Origin: Tubiluchus corallicola
Lineage: Eukaryota; Priapulida; Priapulimorpha; Priapulimorphida; Tubiluchidae
Length of the DNA: 64,000 nucleotides
Reading direction: 5' to 3'
Assembly (NCBI GenBank): GCA_030141605.1
Contig: JAQGDQ010000044.1
Coordinates: 406,001-470,000, forward strand
The position numbers were made by a program, and so were the translations under genes. Shown piece by piece: positions 12,760 to 27,500 of this stretch. A model generated the notes under the pieces. It was given only the letters and a program-made list of their open reading frames with translations. It was not told the origin of the DNA and did no database searches. Numbering within the stretch: the first letter of the stretch is position 1; each line of letters begins with the position of its first letter.

Positions 12760-15700
12760 CTAAAAATTGATCACCGGTTATTTTTTCCATCCAATAATGC
12801 TGCAACTATTTAGTGCGCAAATAAAACTTATTTGAATAAATGATGAAAACACTTCACTATGCAGAAAAAACTACTAAAGATAGATTAAAAAGAAAACAAA
12901 TTACGAGCTTAGTTCTAGAATTGGCAACAATAAAACTCTTATGAAAAGTTAAACCATGAAAGTGATGCTCTTACATAATAACTATGACTAGAGTTTAGAC
13001 TATTCCTGTTTTACTGTATCAAAGTTGCTGTACTACTATTTTTAAAACTTGCTTGAGTTTTACGCTTGATTTCCATTCACATGTTCTGTTTTGTTTACGT
13101 GATACAAATATTGTAATTTGTTTGTTTATTTACTTCTGATTACTTCAGAATTACGTACTAAAATGATGCGAAAAACGTTCCCTAAAAATGAAAAAGCATT
13201 TGACGTTGTTGGTTATGATTATAAAAGTTCTGACTTGCACAAAAATGAAACAAAACTTTTATAAGCTGATGCTAATATCACAAACTTGTAAGAACTTTTC
13301 CTGCTATACAAACACAAGTTAAATAATTAATGAAAAATCTCGCAATTTTAGAAAAATAGGAGAAAACAATTAGAAAGCTCCCACAATTCCCAACAATGAA
13401 AATCGTGGAATTTTCGTTAAAAGTTGTTTTTTTAACTATTTTTAATAGTACAATGTTTACCTCCAGTAGCTACAGATGATTGCTGAGCTTGTTGTTGATA
13501 CTGCTCGCTGCGGTGGTCTTGCTGGTACTGCTGTTGTGCGCGCTGGTACTGCGGGTCGGGCTGTGGTGGCATACCGCCCATATAACCCATTCCTCCACCA
13601 GCGGCCATGCCGCCCGCTCCAGCGCCACCTAGATTTTCTTCCGTCGTCATGTGCTCCTCGGTATAGTGCGTCTCTGTTTTTGTTTCGGTTACCGTCGTTT
13701 CTTCGAACCCTCCCTTAGCTTTCGGCTTCTGAGAGCGAGGCGGAATTCTCGGCTGGTGCACATCAACGGTCGCGACCGTGCCACGCCCGTCGGCCAAGTC
13801 TGTCCTCTCTTCGGTTTCGGTGATGTGTTCTGTGGTTGTCGTAGTCTGCTGCTGCTCCGAGGTTCTGCCGCCACCGCGTCCGGCTGCTGCCACGGCTGCA
13901 GGCATTGTGGGAATGCCAGCCGGGCCAGCGATAAGGGGGGTGTCTGATAAGCTACCACCTTCGCTTGATTCTCGTAGTGATGTATAATCATGGCTGTGAA
14001 GAAAACAATCAGTTGTAGAACATTACATTATGCATGCTGAGCAAAACTGGATAGAATACAGTATTACAATAAACTTACACATTTAAACTCTAAAAACTTC
14101 CATGAGGAAGTCACTGGTTTATGGTGAAGACATGATTTAAACCTGAATCTTTTATTATTCAAAGAATGCACGTTTTTGGAATAATGATACAGCTTGATTT
14201 TCCATACACAAAAGTAGCACCAGTAACTGGTAACGCATTCAGAATTCAAGCCCCGGTTAAATGAAAAAGCATGTAATGTCACGACTCATGAGTGAAGAAT
14301 AATTCACATTAAGGCCATTAAACCATTTAATAAAACCTTATTTTAAAAGACACAGCCATTCAAGATGACTAATTACTTTCCTTTCCTAACCCTAAAAGAA
14401 TTAAGACAAGTGAAACTTCCACAGCCAATGACCCGGATGCTACTCACTGTGAAGTCTCGATCATGTTGCTCTCCTGCATATTGTTGTAAGCCCTGATAGG
14501 CATTGAGGTCGGACTCACTTCACCTCCGAAATCTGACCCACCTCCTCCAGGCTGAAACATGCAATGGAACACACTGAAACAACCTCTAGGTTGACACTAT
14601 AAAATGGTAATTTGTACAAGTAATTTTGTTATGCATTATATATGAATGTAATGTGTATATCATAATAAATTGATGTAAATTTTGTCTTATGTTTATTATG
14701 TACTTGACTTATTGTACTATGCCTTTGTATTGTACTATGTACCTATTGTATCTATGTAAGTAAATGAGTGCACTGAATTGTTGCTTTTAGTCTCAGTTTT
14801 GTGCACTAGTAGCTTATAGTTTTGCACCAGATGCATTTGCCTTTAGCAATGTTTAACAGAGAAAATATTTTTAGCACTAAGGATGGTAATTTTATTGTAA
14901 TCTATTTTAAAGCAAAAAATGTATATTATATATATTTATATTTTTCTGTACAGCTCGATGCATTTCAAACACTCAGTGACTGGGTTTACTACCATTACTG
15001 AATCTACTGCATTAGCAAACAATGAACTGCTATTTTATAAACTTTAAATAAAAAAACCTCAAATTAAAACAAGTTTTCCTTTTGAAACACTGAAAATACT
15101 GCAGTTTAGCACCTACATTCAAATGAAACTAATAAAAATAAAAAACACAAACCCTGAGCTGGGCATGAGGAATGTACAGCTGCACGTTGCTTGATGCGTC
15201 GCTGCCCTCTCCATGCGGTGAGCCACTGAAACGTGAGCCAGATCCGGTCCCGGCTGCCATGAGGGCATTCTCGTAGGCCGCAGCTTGGGCCTCTTGTTCT
15301 CGTAAGCTTGATCCACTGACCAAACTACCAGGGTGAGCCTGTAAAAGAGTTCTAAGTCTTAACAAATACATGGACAAGCTGTTACACAGTAGATGGGAGA
15401 AAATGAAGAAATAACTTTAATGCAGTAAAGTCAGGAGAGTTGAAATGTATTGAACATTCTACTGTAAAGTTCTACTAAATACAAGTGAACTTGAAGTTAT
15501 CAGTCTAGAAGTCACAAACTAATCAAAGTCATGATAATCTCCAAGTCTTGTTTGCTGTCCACAAAAATATATAACAGAATTTCTCTATGCATTATGTTAT
15601 ACTAGTTGTGTCTGTTCGTAATTAAACAAAATTTTTTATCTCAACAGGCAAAATCGTTATCAGTGTCCAAGCTACTGACTAATACAAAGTAAGAACTGTG

Positions 15701-18494
15701 TACTTTGTACAAAGTAAAGTATGTCCAAGCTACTGACTAATACAAAGTAAGAACTGTGTACTTTGTACAAAGTAAAGTATGTCCAAGCTACTGACTAATA
15801 CAAAAAAGTGCTTTAGATAAAGTTTGGAAAAATGCTGAAGACATTAAAATCAAATGTAGTTTTGCAATGCTTTACGTCCACTCATTACGGCATCAAACTT
15901 CAGTCTAAGTCATAAAGAATATGCAGAAGTTTCCTGATCACAAAAAATATGGCAGTGCAAATTCAGCTGTACTAGCCTTAACATAACTCCTTTGCCTTGC
16001 AGAAGAATTACAATTCAAAACTTCCCCCACTGTCCAAAATGTAAAATCTTTAAAGAGTTTCACGTTAGCAAAACTTCTTAATGAAACAGTACATAAATCA
16101 TTATGTTTTAGAATGGCTATGGATGAACACTCACCGATGCACCGCCGCTTCCGCCAGCTTTCACCCGGGGAATCAACAAAGACGGAGACTTGGCTTCGGC
16201 TATGCTACTCTCGGCCTTGCCCTACAAAACAAGAACAATAAATGGTGACAAGTACTTTGGACTATTAATTTGTCCCATCATGAAAAACTATATTCAGTTT
16301 AGAAAGTACATCTATTTTACACTTACATACAAGCTAATTCAGTCTTAATTATCGGATGTGCTGCAGGAGGCACATAATCTATTAAGTTATTTGGACTGCT
16401 GCTGAAAATCCCCAAGAATTGATTAGATTGCCTACTAATTGATTACTTATTGCCAAAAACCAAAAATGATATTTCAAAAATAAATCACTTATTAGGTTCT
16501 ACAGCAAATATAGACAATTAGACATACAGTTTAGACTACCAACGGCAAACTGGTTTCAACTGCACAGTGCCAAAGAAAAAACGATTATTTTTCAAGGTTC
16601 TTAATCTAATTGACTAAAAGCAAAATAAGATGTATTTGTAGCTTCGCAATGAACTGGTGATGAATTTTTTTACAAGCATTCTCAAAGTTAGTAAGGAGCC
16701 CGAGGAGCACGATGAAAAGATTTCTGCAACTGTATTCCACTTTACACTATTGTAAATGTACAGTAATAAAATGCTTACAGTGTATCCAGCCCACCAGAGA
16801 CCACGCCTCTTCTTCCTCCTAAATTAAACAAACAAAGCATTAAAACAAGTAAACAAACAAACAAATAAACAAGAAAAACAATCTTATGTTTGGAAATCTA
16901 ATACAAAAATTAAAAAGAGAAAGCTCGAATTAATAAGCATATGAGGCATGTTTTCTTTGCATAGTTTGGCAGTAAACTTGACCTAGATCAAGCATTCAGT
17001 TAGCAGTCCTACTTAATGTATATGGTTGTTGCAGGACCAGAACCTAGCCCATTATCAAGGATAATCCTCTAATTAACTAAGAAGTACTTTAACATCCAGA
17101 ACCGCTGAGCTACATAAAATTGTGACCAAATTTTCGCTCCATAAATACTCACTTTGCTAATGCCCAGCAGAGTGCAGCACAGCAGCAGAGGAGTAAGAGG
17201 AGGAGTCCGAGGGGTACCACTGTAGCAACAAGAATCACTGTACCATCCGTCTCGCAGTGGTCCCCGCTCCATAAACCATAACATCTGACAAAAATGAAAA
17301 CGAAAACCATTATTAAGGCATCAAATTTCGACAGCAATGCATTATTATACAAATGCAAATTCAGTAGGTTAAGCTTTGACGTGCATCAACTTTCACTCAC
17401 GAACAATGGGAGGTAATTTATGTTTGATGCACATCAAGTTTATACCTACAACAACTCTCATTGCTGTTTGCAGATGTAACTACAAAGTACAGCAGTTTAA
17501 TTTTTAGCAGATCACAATTTTTAATTACACAATTTTATTGAAAAAAATTAAGAACTGTCCCTGATTATTTAACGCTTGCTTGACCAAGTGTTTATTATTA
17601 TAATTACCCGATTAGTCCATTTTTATGCGAATCAAGTAGTTATTATTATTTTGTCTTGCACCATAACAGATACAGCCATACATACATATACACAAAATAT
17701 AACAAGGAATAGCTAGTATACGTACACAAAATAAAAAGAAATTAATATGCATAAAATAAACAATTTATAAAAGTGGCTTTAATTTTCACTTATCCTTCAC
17801 AGATAATCTTGCAAAACATACACTAAATGCATTAATAACTACCTTTTTAACATTCGCGTTAGTAAACCGCAAAGGTAAGTCATATTTTCGTTTAATAATG
17901 ATTGAAACATTACGCTGTTTCAATCATTATTTATACCAAAAATGATAGAACTAAAATACCTAATTAAATACACCCGAAAAGTTTATGTTTATCCAACAAA
18001 TAATACCCACCTGCAGAGTGGTTGGCTGTCTGGACCGACCACACACTGACCGTTGCCGTTACAGAAATCGGGTGGACACCCTAAACAAAACGAGAAAATA
18101 TGATTCTCCTGTAATTCATGGCACACATGTAAGAAAACACCGAATAAACTGAAACGAAATAAAGCTGACCATCATAAATTCTTCAGATAAGCAATACAAA
18201 AACATGAAGTTGATTTTCATGACTAGTGGCTCATACAGCAACTTGGTAAATTTGCATTTAGTAAACTTTTCATTGTATTTATGCTTTATTGAGTGAATTG
18301 ACAACACTTGCTAAAATAATCTAATACTTACAGACACATAATCGTCCCGTCGCTGGGTCATCCGATGGACTGGCATCAATGTAGTCTCCACGACACTGGC
18401 AAGTAAATGAACCCGGAATGTTCTCACAGATCGCGTTCTCGTGACAGTCATTTAGATCCGGATCGGCACATTCGTTCAGATCTAAAACATGCAG

Positions 18495-18527
<33 letters not shown>

Positions 18528-21500
18528 CATAGTTGTACATAACTGTATGCAAACTTGATTTACCGCTAATTATACAATGAAGAAATGTCGTTAAGTGAGT
18601 CTTGGTACAGTGTTTGTTGTAAAAACCACTCAAAACACAATCTAATAGTGAGAACTTCATGTGTAGCCTTCAAAAATACTTCGTAGGTAAAACTCTTATG
18701 ACAATTTATGAAAGGCATTTAAGCATTAAGGTAATTAGCAAAAAAGGAATAGATCAGACAGAAAAAATGAAAGACAATATTTCAGTCTACCAAGTGCTAT
18801 GATCCTATGAACCATCTTCAGGCGAAGGCAAAAACCAAAAAAGCATAAAAACTCCAAATAACAACGCCTTTGCATTAGTAAAATTAGTAATTAGAAATTA
18901 GTAATAATAAAATCACTAATTAAATGTATAATCTGCAGCACAAAAAATAAGAATTATTAATGTGTTATTACACTAAGCTATTAACACAAACACTGGTTAA
19001 AATTTCGTTTCAGCTCAACCATAACAGAAAAATACAAAGTTTCTGGAAAAACTACTCAAGCATCTCAGGTAATGCACATCAGAGAAATGGAGGAAACAAC
19101 AAACAAGATACACACCTGTTTCATTCATGATCGGTAATCGATCAACGTAAAGCGCGGTGTTACCGACACTCTTATTCGTGCTGTCGATACTCTGCATCAG
19201 CTCATGGACGATCTCATCTAGATCGCCGGTGAAGTTCCTGGCGACGGATACGGTCACGTTTAGCAGAAGGCTGTCGTCAATCGAAGTATTGAGCTTCTTG
19301 GGATCGACAATGTCAATGACGTTAGCGCCAATGTAGTAGGGAGACAAACCAGTTAGGTTAAATGCGTTGTCCAACTAAAATCATAAACAACCATGAGCAT
19401 TTCCAAGCTAAAACTAACTACAAAAGACAAGGAATTCTTAAACACGAAGGACATTAGAAAATCAATTTTACACGTTTGAGATGGAACAATTCCAAAACAG
19501 CAGTTAAACTAGTACTTTTAACCAAAAACTATATTGTGCTTTTCTACAAGAATGCAAATATTTTTACACTATAATCTACCCCCTTCAATAGACTATCGTG
19601 GTTGAGGCAATAATTCATTAGTTTGATGAAATAGAAAACAAATAGGTACATTCTAACGAATGTTAACTGCTTAGGAACTGCTGGATATTAAGAAACAACA
19701 AATTCCGTGACTACAATGCTGCAACATCATCAGGCCAGTATTGTTTGCAATTACAATGCTTGCACTCGACAGAAATTCAAATGCGTTAGATGTCAATGCT
19801 TAACATGAAAACAAGATTGGCCAAGTAAGCATTGTGGTAAGTGTTTACCCCTATCTCTGCTAGCTGCGTAATATTGAGATAAGCACTGGATGTCTTGTTC
19901 TGATAAATAGGATTGTAATTGAGAGGTACAGATTCTCTTCTGGTGATACGAAGCGGTACGATCCAGATGAGGGATGCTGAAAAAAAGCAGAATTTTTTAG
20001 AACTAATCTCACACTTCAATATTGCTTGATGCTTTGTTGATCCAACTAGTAAAAACTATAGAAAATTTCAAGAGAATCCAGCTTCTTATCAACAAATGCC
20101 ACCACTATGTCACCATTATGCACAATATTAAATAACTGGCAAATTAATATGCAGATGTCGTCACCAACTAAAACTACCAGTGAACTAACATAAGTTACTG
20201 TATATCCATTTTATCAAGCACCACAATTTCACCATTTTCCACTCATCGTAATGTTAAATTAATTTGCACCATGTAGCATTTTACACAGTCTGTTAAAACA
20301 TTAAATCATCTGGTTACAAAAAAGACAATTTAAAGGCTAAAGAATTAGATATAAAATTTATTAACTATTCTGAAAATGATAATAATTTCAGAAATAGTTT
20401 TCACATCCTGCACAAGATGGCAGTTTACTCACTCAAGCATGGTTCTGCAGCATCCTTCCTTGAGTAACCGGGGCGGCAGATGCAAGCGCGTCCAATACCA
20501 TGCACAACACCGCAGATTTCGTTCTTACGTTTCTCACACTGCAGGTCGCTGGTGCACGGTCGGCCAATCACTTTGTCCGGTTTCAATTCTACCTTCTCAC
20601 AACGACGACCTGTCCATCCGGCAGCACATCTGAACAACAAACACAATAAGTCATAACTGTATATTAACAGAACAGAAATTTCAGAATGTCCAACCTGAAG
20701 TTCAGTTACGTGAGACAACTCTGGTTCACGTCTGGATCTATAAATGGTTTGCTTTAGATAGATAGACAGTTAATAGATGGGAAAAATAGTAAGAACTACC
20801 TGAGTAAAAATAAAATACACATATAGCATTCATGGTACTTACAAGACATTACAGCCTATTATTACAGTATTTGATTACAGAACATTTTTACGTAACAGAG
20901 GGATTATCAAAAACTTAATAATCTTATTAACTGATCAGCTTATTACGATATTTGATATTTTCATATTTATTTTTATTTTAGTCATAAACAAATAATGACA
21001 CAATAAATTGGCCTGGAAGACCTGCACAAGGAGAAAAGACCACCGCATATTGTACAGGCCATGCAAAGTAAAGTGTCCATTACAGAGTTACATAGTAAAT
21101 ACAGATAACAATTAACCATGACATTATCTCATATGAGTTATCACACAAACAAAAATGTGTCAAGCCAACAGTTGTGCCTATTACAAAAACAACCAAAAAG
21201 ATTATAACCACATTTATAATGTTTTAAGAGTATAGTCTTGCACATAACAACTAATAATATTACAGGAGAAAGAAAATGTGTTTATAAGTACACTAAACTA
21301 AATGACTTTTTAAGTTTCCCTGCACCCCATTAAGACATTTTGTTCAAAACATGTGCATTAGAAATTAAAATGTTAAACTTACGTGCAAACTGGTTGTTTA
21401 GATATGTCAAACGAACAGGTTCCACGATCATTGCAGAAGTTAGTTGGACAACCTGAATAAACGAATGAAGAAGATAATGTAATGTTTGCAAAAATAGCAG

Positions 21501-24500
21501 CTTATGGTATTGCCTTTCATATTTTGTTTTGCCCATTACAACTTGTAATAACTGATTCAGTTTATATGTATCATTAAAATTAAAATGTTATAATATTGCC
21601 AGGCTAAAGGTATCTTACTAAACTAAACAAACTCTGTACTTCGTTAATCCTTATAATATTAGAATTTATAATCTGTCAACAAGTGATCTTGTTTACCTGC
21701 TTCTTCATGGCAATCAACATCTACATATAACTGTTAATATTTAGCTTTTTAAACTTGTACAAAAATTTATATTTCTTACTAAGTGCTTCTAACCATTGTA
21801 TTAGTATACATTGTTTATATAGTAATATTACTGTTATTCTCAACATTATGCTAAACTGCTAGTAGTCATACTGTAATGTTTCTACTGTTCGTTTATTGTC
21901 TGCGCTCTTCCAAGTATTACATGGCAAGGACATTTGTGAGTTATAAAACTGTCTTGTTCAAGTCATATTGTCATCTCTGTCATTATTGCAATAAAACCAC
22001 ATTTAAATTAAACTGTTATAAAAATATCATTCTATTATAAAAGAATGGGTACTACACTACAGGTATGTTTCATAATCTTTTTATTTCAAATCTCAAAAGA
22101 CAATCAAATTTTTTGATAGTTCTGCACAGTTAGGTGCTACTTTGCCACAAATGTATTAAAAATGGAGCTGTATTATTTCTGATAAAAACCACAATTCAGC
22201 TGCGTACAAATATTTAATTTAACTTTTTAAGACTGGTACACAGATACACTTGTACATTTACTCACGTGAGCAATCTCGACCAAGCGGATACAATGGATTG
22301 ACAAATGCATGATCAAAGTAATCTTCCTTGCACGCGCAATTATATGAACCGCGGGTGTTTGTGCAGTAAGCATTGAAATGGCAGTCGTTATCCCGTGGAT
22401 CCCTGCACTCATTATAATCTGAAAAAGTGCAGGAAAAATGCTCAAAAAACCTGTCAAAATCAGAAGTATGTAAAATTTAAATTTCATACGAGAAATAATT
22501 CTTTTTCTCTTCTTGACAGTAAACATTCTAGTGAAAATATATAATTGTGGAATTTATACCTGATGATATGGCAAAGTCAAGTGTGTCCACATACAAATCT
22601 GTAATGCCAACACGATTGTTGTTTGCGCGGATTGCAGCATCCAGCCGTTCACCCACTTCGACCACGCCGTCGCCCGGGTAACTACGATCCAGTCCAACTG
22701 TCACGTTAAATACAATGCCATCTGCACCAAAATCTATACGATTTGGATCCAGAATGTTTGTGATCTCGGAGCCAATGTAGTAAGGTGCTAGGCCGGTTGC
22801 ATTGAATGCTTGGTCAATCTAACAAGCAGAAAAAATTATGTCGTTTTCCTTTAAAAAAACTTTACAAACAATATGTCCTAATAAGTTTGGTAATTAGACT
22901 ATGATGACAACTATTTAATTGCATCCTTCTGCAGCTGGTAACTGTAGTAACAATTTTTTTGTTTGACTCCTACTACAATTGGTTAACTGTAGAAACACAT
23001 CTACTTCATTTGCATCCTACTACAGTTGGTAACTATGTAGATTATACTGTGTTGTAGTTGGTAACTATAGAAATAGCTATTCAATTATACTAAAATAGCA
23101 CAAAAACCGTTTAGTGCTTGTTACATTACTAATTATCAATTACAACGCATTCAATACGCACTCCGAGTTTGCCAATCGTCGTCATGACAACATAGCCCGG
23201 TGAATTGTGATTCCTGTAGGTGGAGCTGAAGTGGATGGGCACTAAGTCACGGCGCACGACTCTTAGTAACAAAACGTACAGCAAAGCAGCTGTAAAACAA
23301 TAAGAAATGTTGTATTTATAAATGTTGTATTTATAATAATAAATGTTGTATTTATTTATTTACAGAAGTTGATACAAACTAGACCATACGTAATGTGAAT
23401 ACAACACTATCGGCATAAAATACTTTAGCAAGGCTAATTGTATTAACAATAAGTACAGGTGAAGCATCTATGCATTACATTATATGACTGCAGATACTTT
23501 TAAGCTCACTTTCAGTGGTCGTAGTGAAATCAGAACCTATTTCATGCATCAGTGTAATTCTCTAAGATGAGACAGTGAACTAGCAGAGGCACTTTTGCCA
23601 TGTTTGGGAGCTTATACATCACTCACAACAAGGTAAACATGGCAAGTTTTTTCTCAACATGGTAAATGCCATGCCCAAGTAGGCAGATAAAACTACTGAA
23701 AAGCACTATCCCAGGCAGTCACCCATCCATTTATTGGCCAAACTTAGCATTGCTTATTAAAGCAAAACCGGACCCAATCTTAAACTGTACATCAAAATAA
23801 TCTACTCTTTAAAATATTGAAAGAAAACATACTATTTTTTCAAAAATGACCGACATGAAAGAATTATTAAATCACAAACACATTTTCGCACTTGCACACC
23901 ACTAGTTCTTCGCTTACATGCATTTCGCCAATCATTAGTAAGATGGGCACTAGCACCTGCATTTTGGAAATGCATTGCACAAAAAACAGGTGCCGTACAT
24001 CTCAGTTCAGATGTGTTAGTTTGTGACGTTCGACAACTCATACATGGGCACAGCTGTAAATTTCATATTTGAACCTTTATATTTAAATTTGTCTAATTTT
24101 AGTACAACACACTGAATATCTTACAGTAGAACTGTTCTTCAACTTTCGCTTCTGCTAACACGTGCAACATACTCATGGAATATTTTTGCTGTAGAAAATT
24201 ATGTTAGTTTGTGATGTCACCTGTAGTTGGGCTCGCCTGCCGTTTGATCTATAATTTAATTATCAGAAATGCTTTTGCAGTATTAATTGTGTTAAAATGT
24301 ATGCTTTTTGTTGGATTTGAAAATGGGGTAGTATATGAAAAATCATTCTGTCTTCTTTTAACTTCTACCATTAATGGCATATCGTTATCACTCACTCATC
24401 ACTCATCGTTTATAAGATGTAGAAAGGTTATCATACATTCACGTAAAAAATTTTGAAAATGAATTCACATTTGAATGCTGATTAAACGAGCTCTCTCAAA

Positions 24501-27500
24501 AATCCGGAACTTACGTTGACATGGAGCTCCTGCATGCATCCTAAAGTACCCAGCCCTGCAGACGCACTGCGAAGCGCCATCTACGCTGCGACAAGTCTCA
24601 AAATTGTCCTCGTTGCAGTTGACGTCTCTCGAGCACAGAACGATGGTGGGCCTGAGCGTTGGTACGGTACACCTCTGTCCTCTCCATCCTGTCAGACATT
24701 CGCACTCCCGGATGCCATCCACAAACTGGCAAATCCCGTTGTTGTTGCAGAAACCGGGAGTACAATCTATACAAGCAGGAAGCCACATTACTAGCATGTA
24801 ATAAAATATAAAAGAAACTGCACATGATATTTTAGCACTAATGCACCAAAAAATTCCTTATAGAGCGATTTTATGTCAGAGAAACCATACAAAAAAGTCC
24901 AGTGACTCGCAGTGCAAATATAAATCCAATACAAGCGGCATTTATACAATATATTTAAATGACATTTTCTTTGTCACAAATTCAAAGCTTTTCGTTGTAC
25001 GCTATAGTAAATACAATGATCTTAACAAGCCTAATATAATAATTTCAATTATACTGAAAAAAAGAAATTTCGCAGGTAATTTGTCAGTAGATAAGATGTC
25101 AGTGTAAAATTAAATAACAGAGCATAAATCATAGGTGGCTTAATTCTGCAGTAGCATGCTTGATTTTCACCCGAGAGGGCGTGGATTCAACTCCCAACAG
25201 CAGCTTTCCAAAGACTTAGAGAGGCACTGCTATTTTGTTGGCGAATAATACTGGTTTACCAAAGTAACAAATGGGTAACAACAAACTAGCACCTTGAAAT
25301 AAGTATTAAATACTTTAGCTGTTAAACTTGGACTATATTCTAAACAAACTTAATATCATATTATAAAGTTACACATACATAAGATATCATTAAAAGTAAC
25401 TAACTTAACAAGACAAAATTCTCAAATCTACATTCTATTCAGGAACTTTGCAAGTCAACAATGCATGACAAGTGAACGTCTAAGAAATAGATATGTTGAT
25501 TTTGTCTCTGTCTTACCATCTTGACTAATGTCACATCGCAATCCGTCCCATGATCCTCTGCACCGACATGTCTGCTGAAGCTGTGTGTCGAGCACACACT
25601 CGCCGTTGTTGTTGCAGTAGCTGTCCGGACAATCTGAACAAAATCGATGCGAGGTCAATATGCGCAATAACAATAGATTATGACTTAACATATTAACTGA
25701 CTTAGCATGCCAGCATCAGCTTTGCTAAACTCGCACTATGATGATAATGACAATGACAATGACAATAACGACGATTAAAAAGATGATGATAATATTGACG
25801 ACGATAAAGGTTGGTGAAATTGCACATAAAATCAGCTGATGAGAATGGAGTTAATTGTTGTTAGGTAAAATTCTAAGTTTAATCACAAACAAAAGCATAA
25901 ACAATTTTGCCAATATAACACATTTCATTTGGTACGTTTTAGTCAGTTTACCAGCCAATTTCAGCATAAACGGGACATATCTAATATCCAACAAAGCAAG
26001 ACATAACTAATAAACAACAATAATGTAAATAAACTGATAAATACGTTACTGATAAGTTTGTTTACATTTTTGCTTACATTGTTTACAGTCCAATTTTTTG
26101 TTGTTGTTTGATTGAAGATGGCTGACAAATCTGCTAAAACAGTCTTGAACGTATGTTCATAACATCATTAGTGCTTACGTTTAAGACATTAAAGGTTAAA
26201 GTGACCCATCAGAGATACTTACGCACGCATCGCCGGCCAGGTCGGTTTGGACTAGACAGGTCAATATAGTCAGGTAAGCAAGAACATTCGTAAGAACCCT
26301 GGGTGTTCCTGCAAGTCGCATGCTCACTACAGTCATTCCATAGCGGACTCTCACATTCATCAAAATCTGAAAAATTAGAGTTCAGTTAACACGACTTTCG
26401 AAATGCAAAAGATTGGAGTTCAAATCCGGCAGAGAACAAAACTTTTTATGCTTTCCCATTTACGCTTCCATGTAGTCATGAATTATTATTAGATACATTA
26501 TTTGAAACAACTTTACATCCAGACACAGCTAAAGGACAATGAAAGATTGTAATCTAACCGTACCTGTGTAGGTGAGAGTGAAGTTCAGCCTGTCGACGTA
26601 CAGTTCCGTTCCGCCAATGCTGTAGTTCGTGGCAACGATGGATGAATGCAAGTTGTCCACGATTTGTTCCGGGTTACCGTTGAAGGTTCTGTCAATGCCG
26701 ACAAGAACACCGAAAACGACTCCATCCTCCGGGCGGCCACCAAGCACTGTCGGGTTGGCAATGTCGGTGATGGCATTGCCAATGTAGACTGAGGACAACC
26801 CGCTGGCATCGTACGCGCTGTTAATCTAATCACAGAAAATCGTGAAATTAGAAGGGTAAATGTAATAAGTGTAATAAGGCAGAGATAAAAAGGCAAGATG
26901 ATGAAGGTTAAATTTATTTAAATAACATTTTAAGGGCGCTGTATTTGAAAATTAATATCTCCCCATGCTGCCTTATTATAATTCTTTTAATTACTGAAGT
27001 TATTAAGTTAACTGATTAAATTCAATTTATTAAATAATCAATTATTTTTGCAACTCATCTCACCTCTTAAGAGAAGTAATGATTAACAAAATGGCAAATT
27101 TCTTGGAAAGAAGCCAAAAATTTGAGCCAATTTGGATTTGAACCAGAAACCTTAAGATTGGAACTCACACACTAACTACTGAGGAATGGGTTAATGGACA
27201 TCCCGTTCTTTTTGCTTAACACCGCCTTTTTTGAGAAATAGATAGAACTAGCTACTAATTAGTACATAACTCATTGTTTCTCACATTGCTGGGTTTACTA
27301 ATTTCTGTTTCTGGTTTATTGATTTTTGCTTCTGCTTTATTGATTTTCGGTCAGGGTTTATTGATTTTTGCTTTTCTTAGAAGTGATGCATTTTGCACCT
27401 AATTAAAATATTTTTTCTTGTCATTGATGAATAACAGCCGAAAAGAGAACATTAGTGCTTACCTTTTCCTGGTATCTAACAAGAACAGGGACAGAAACTA

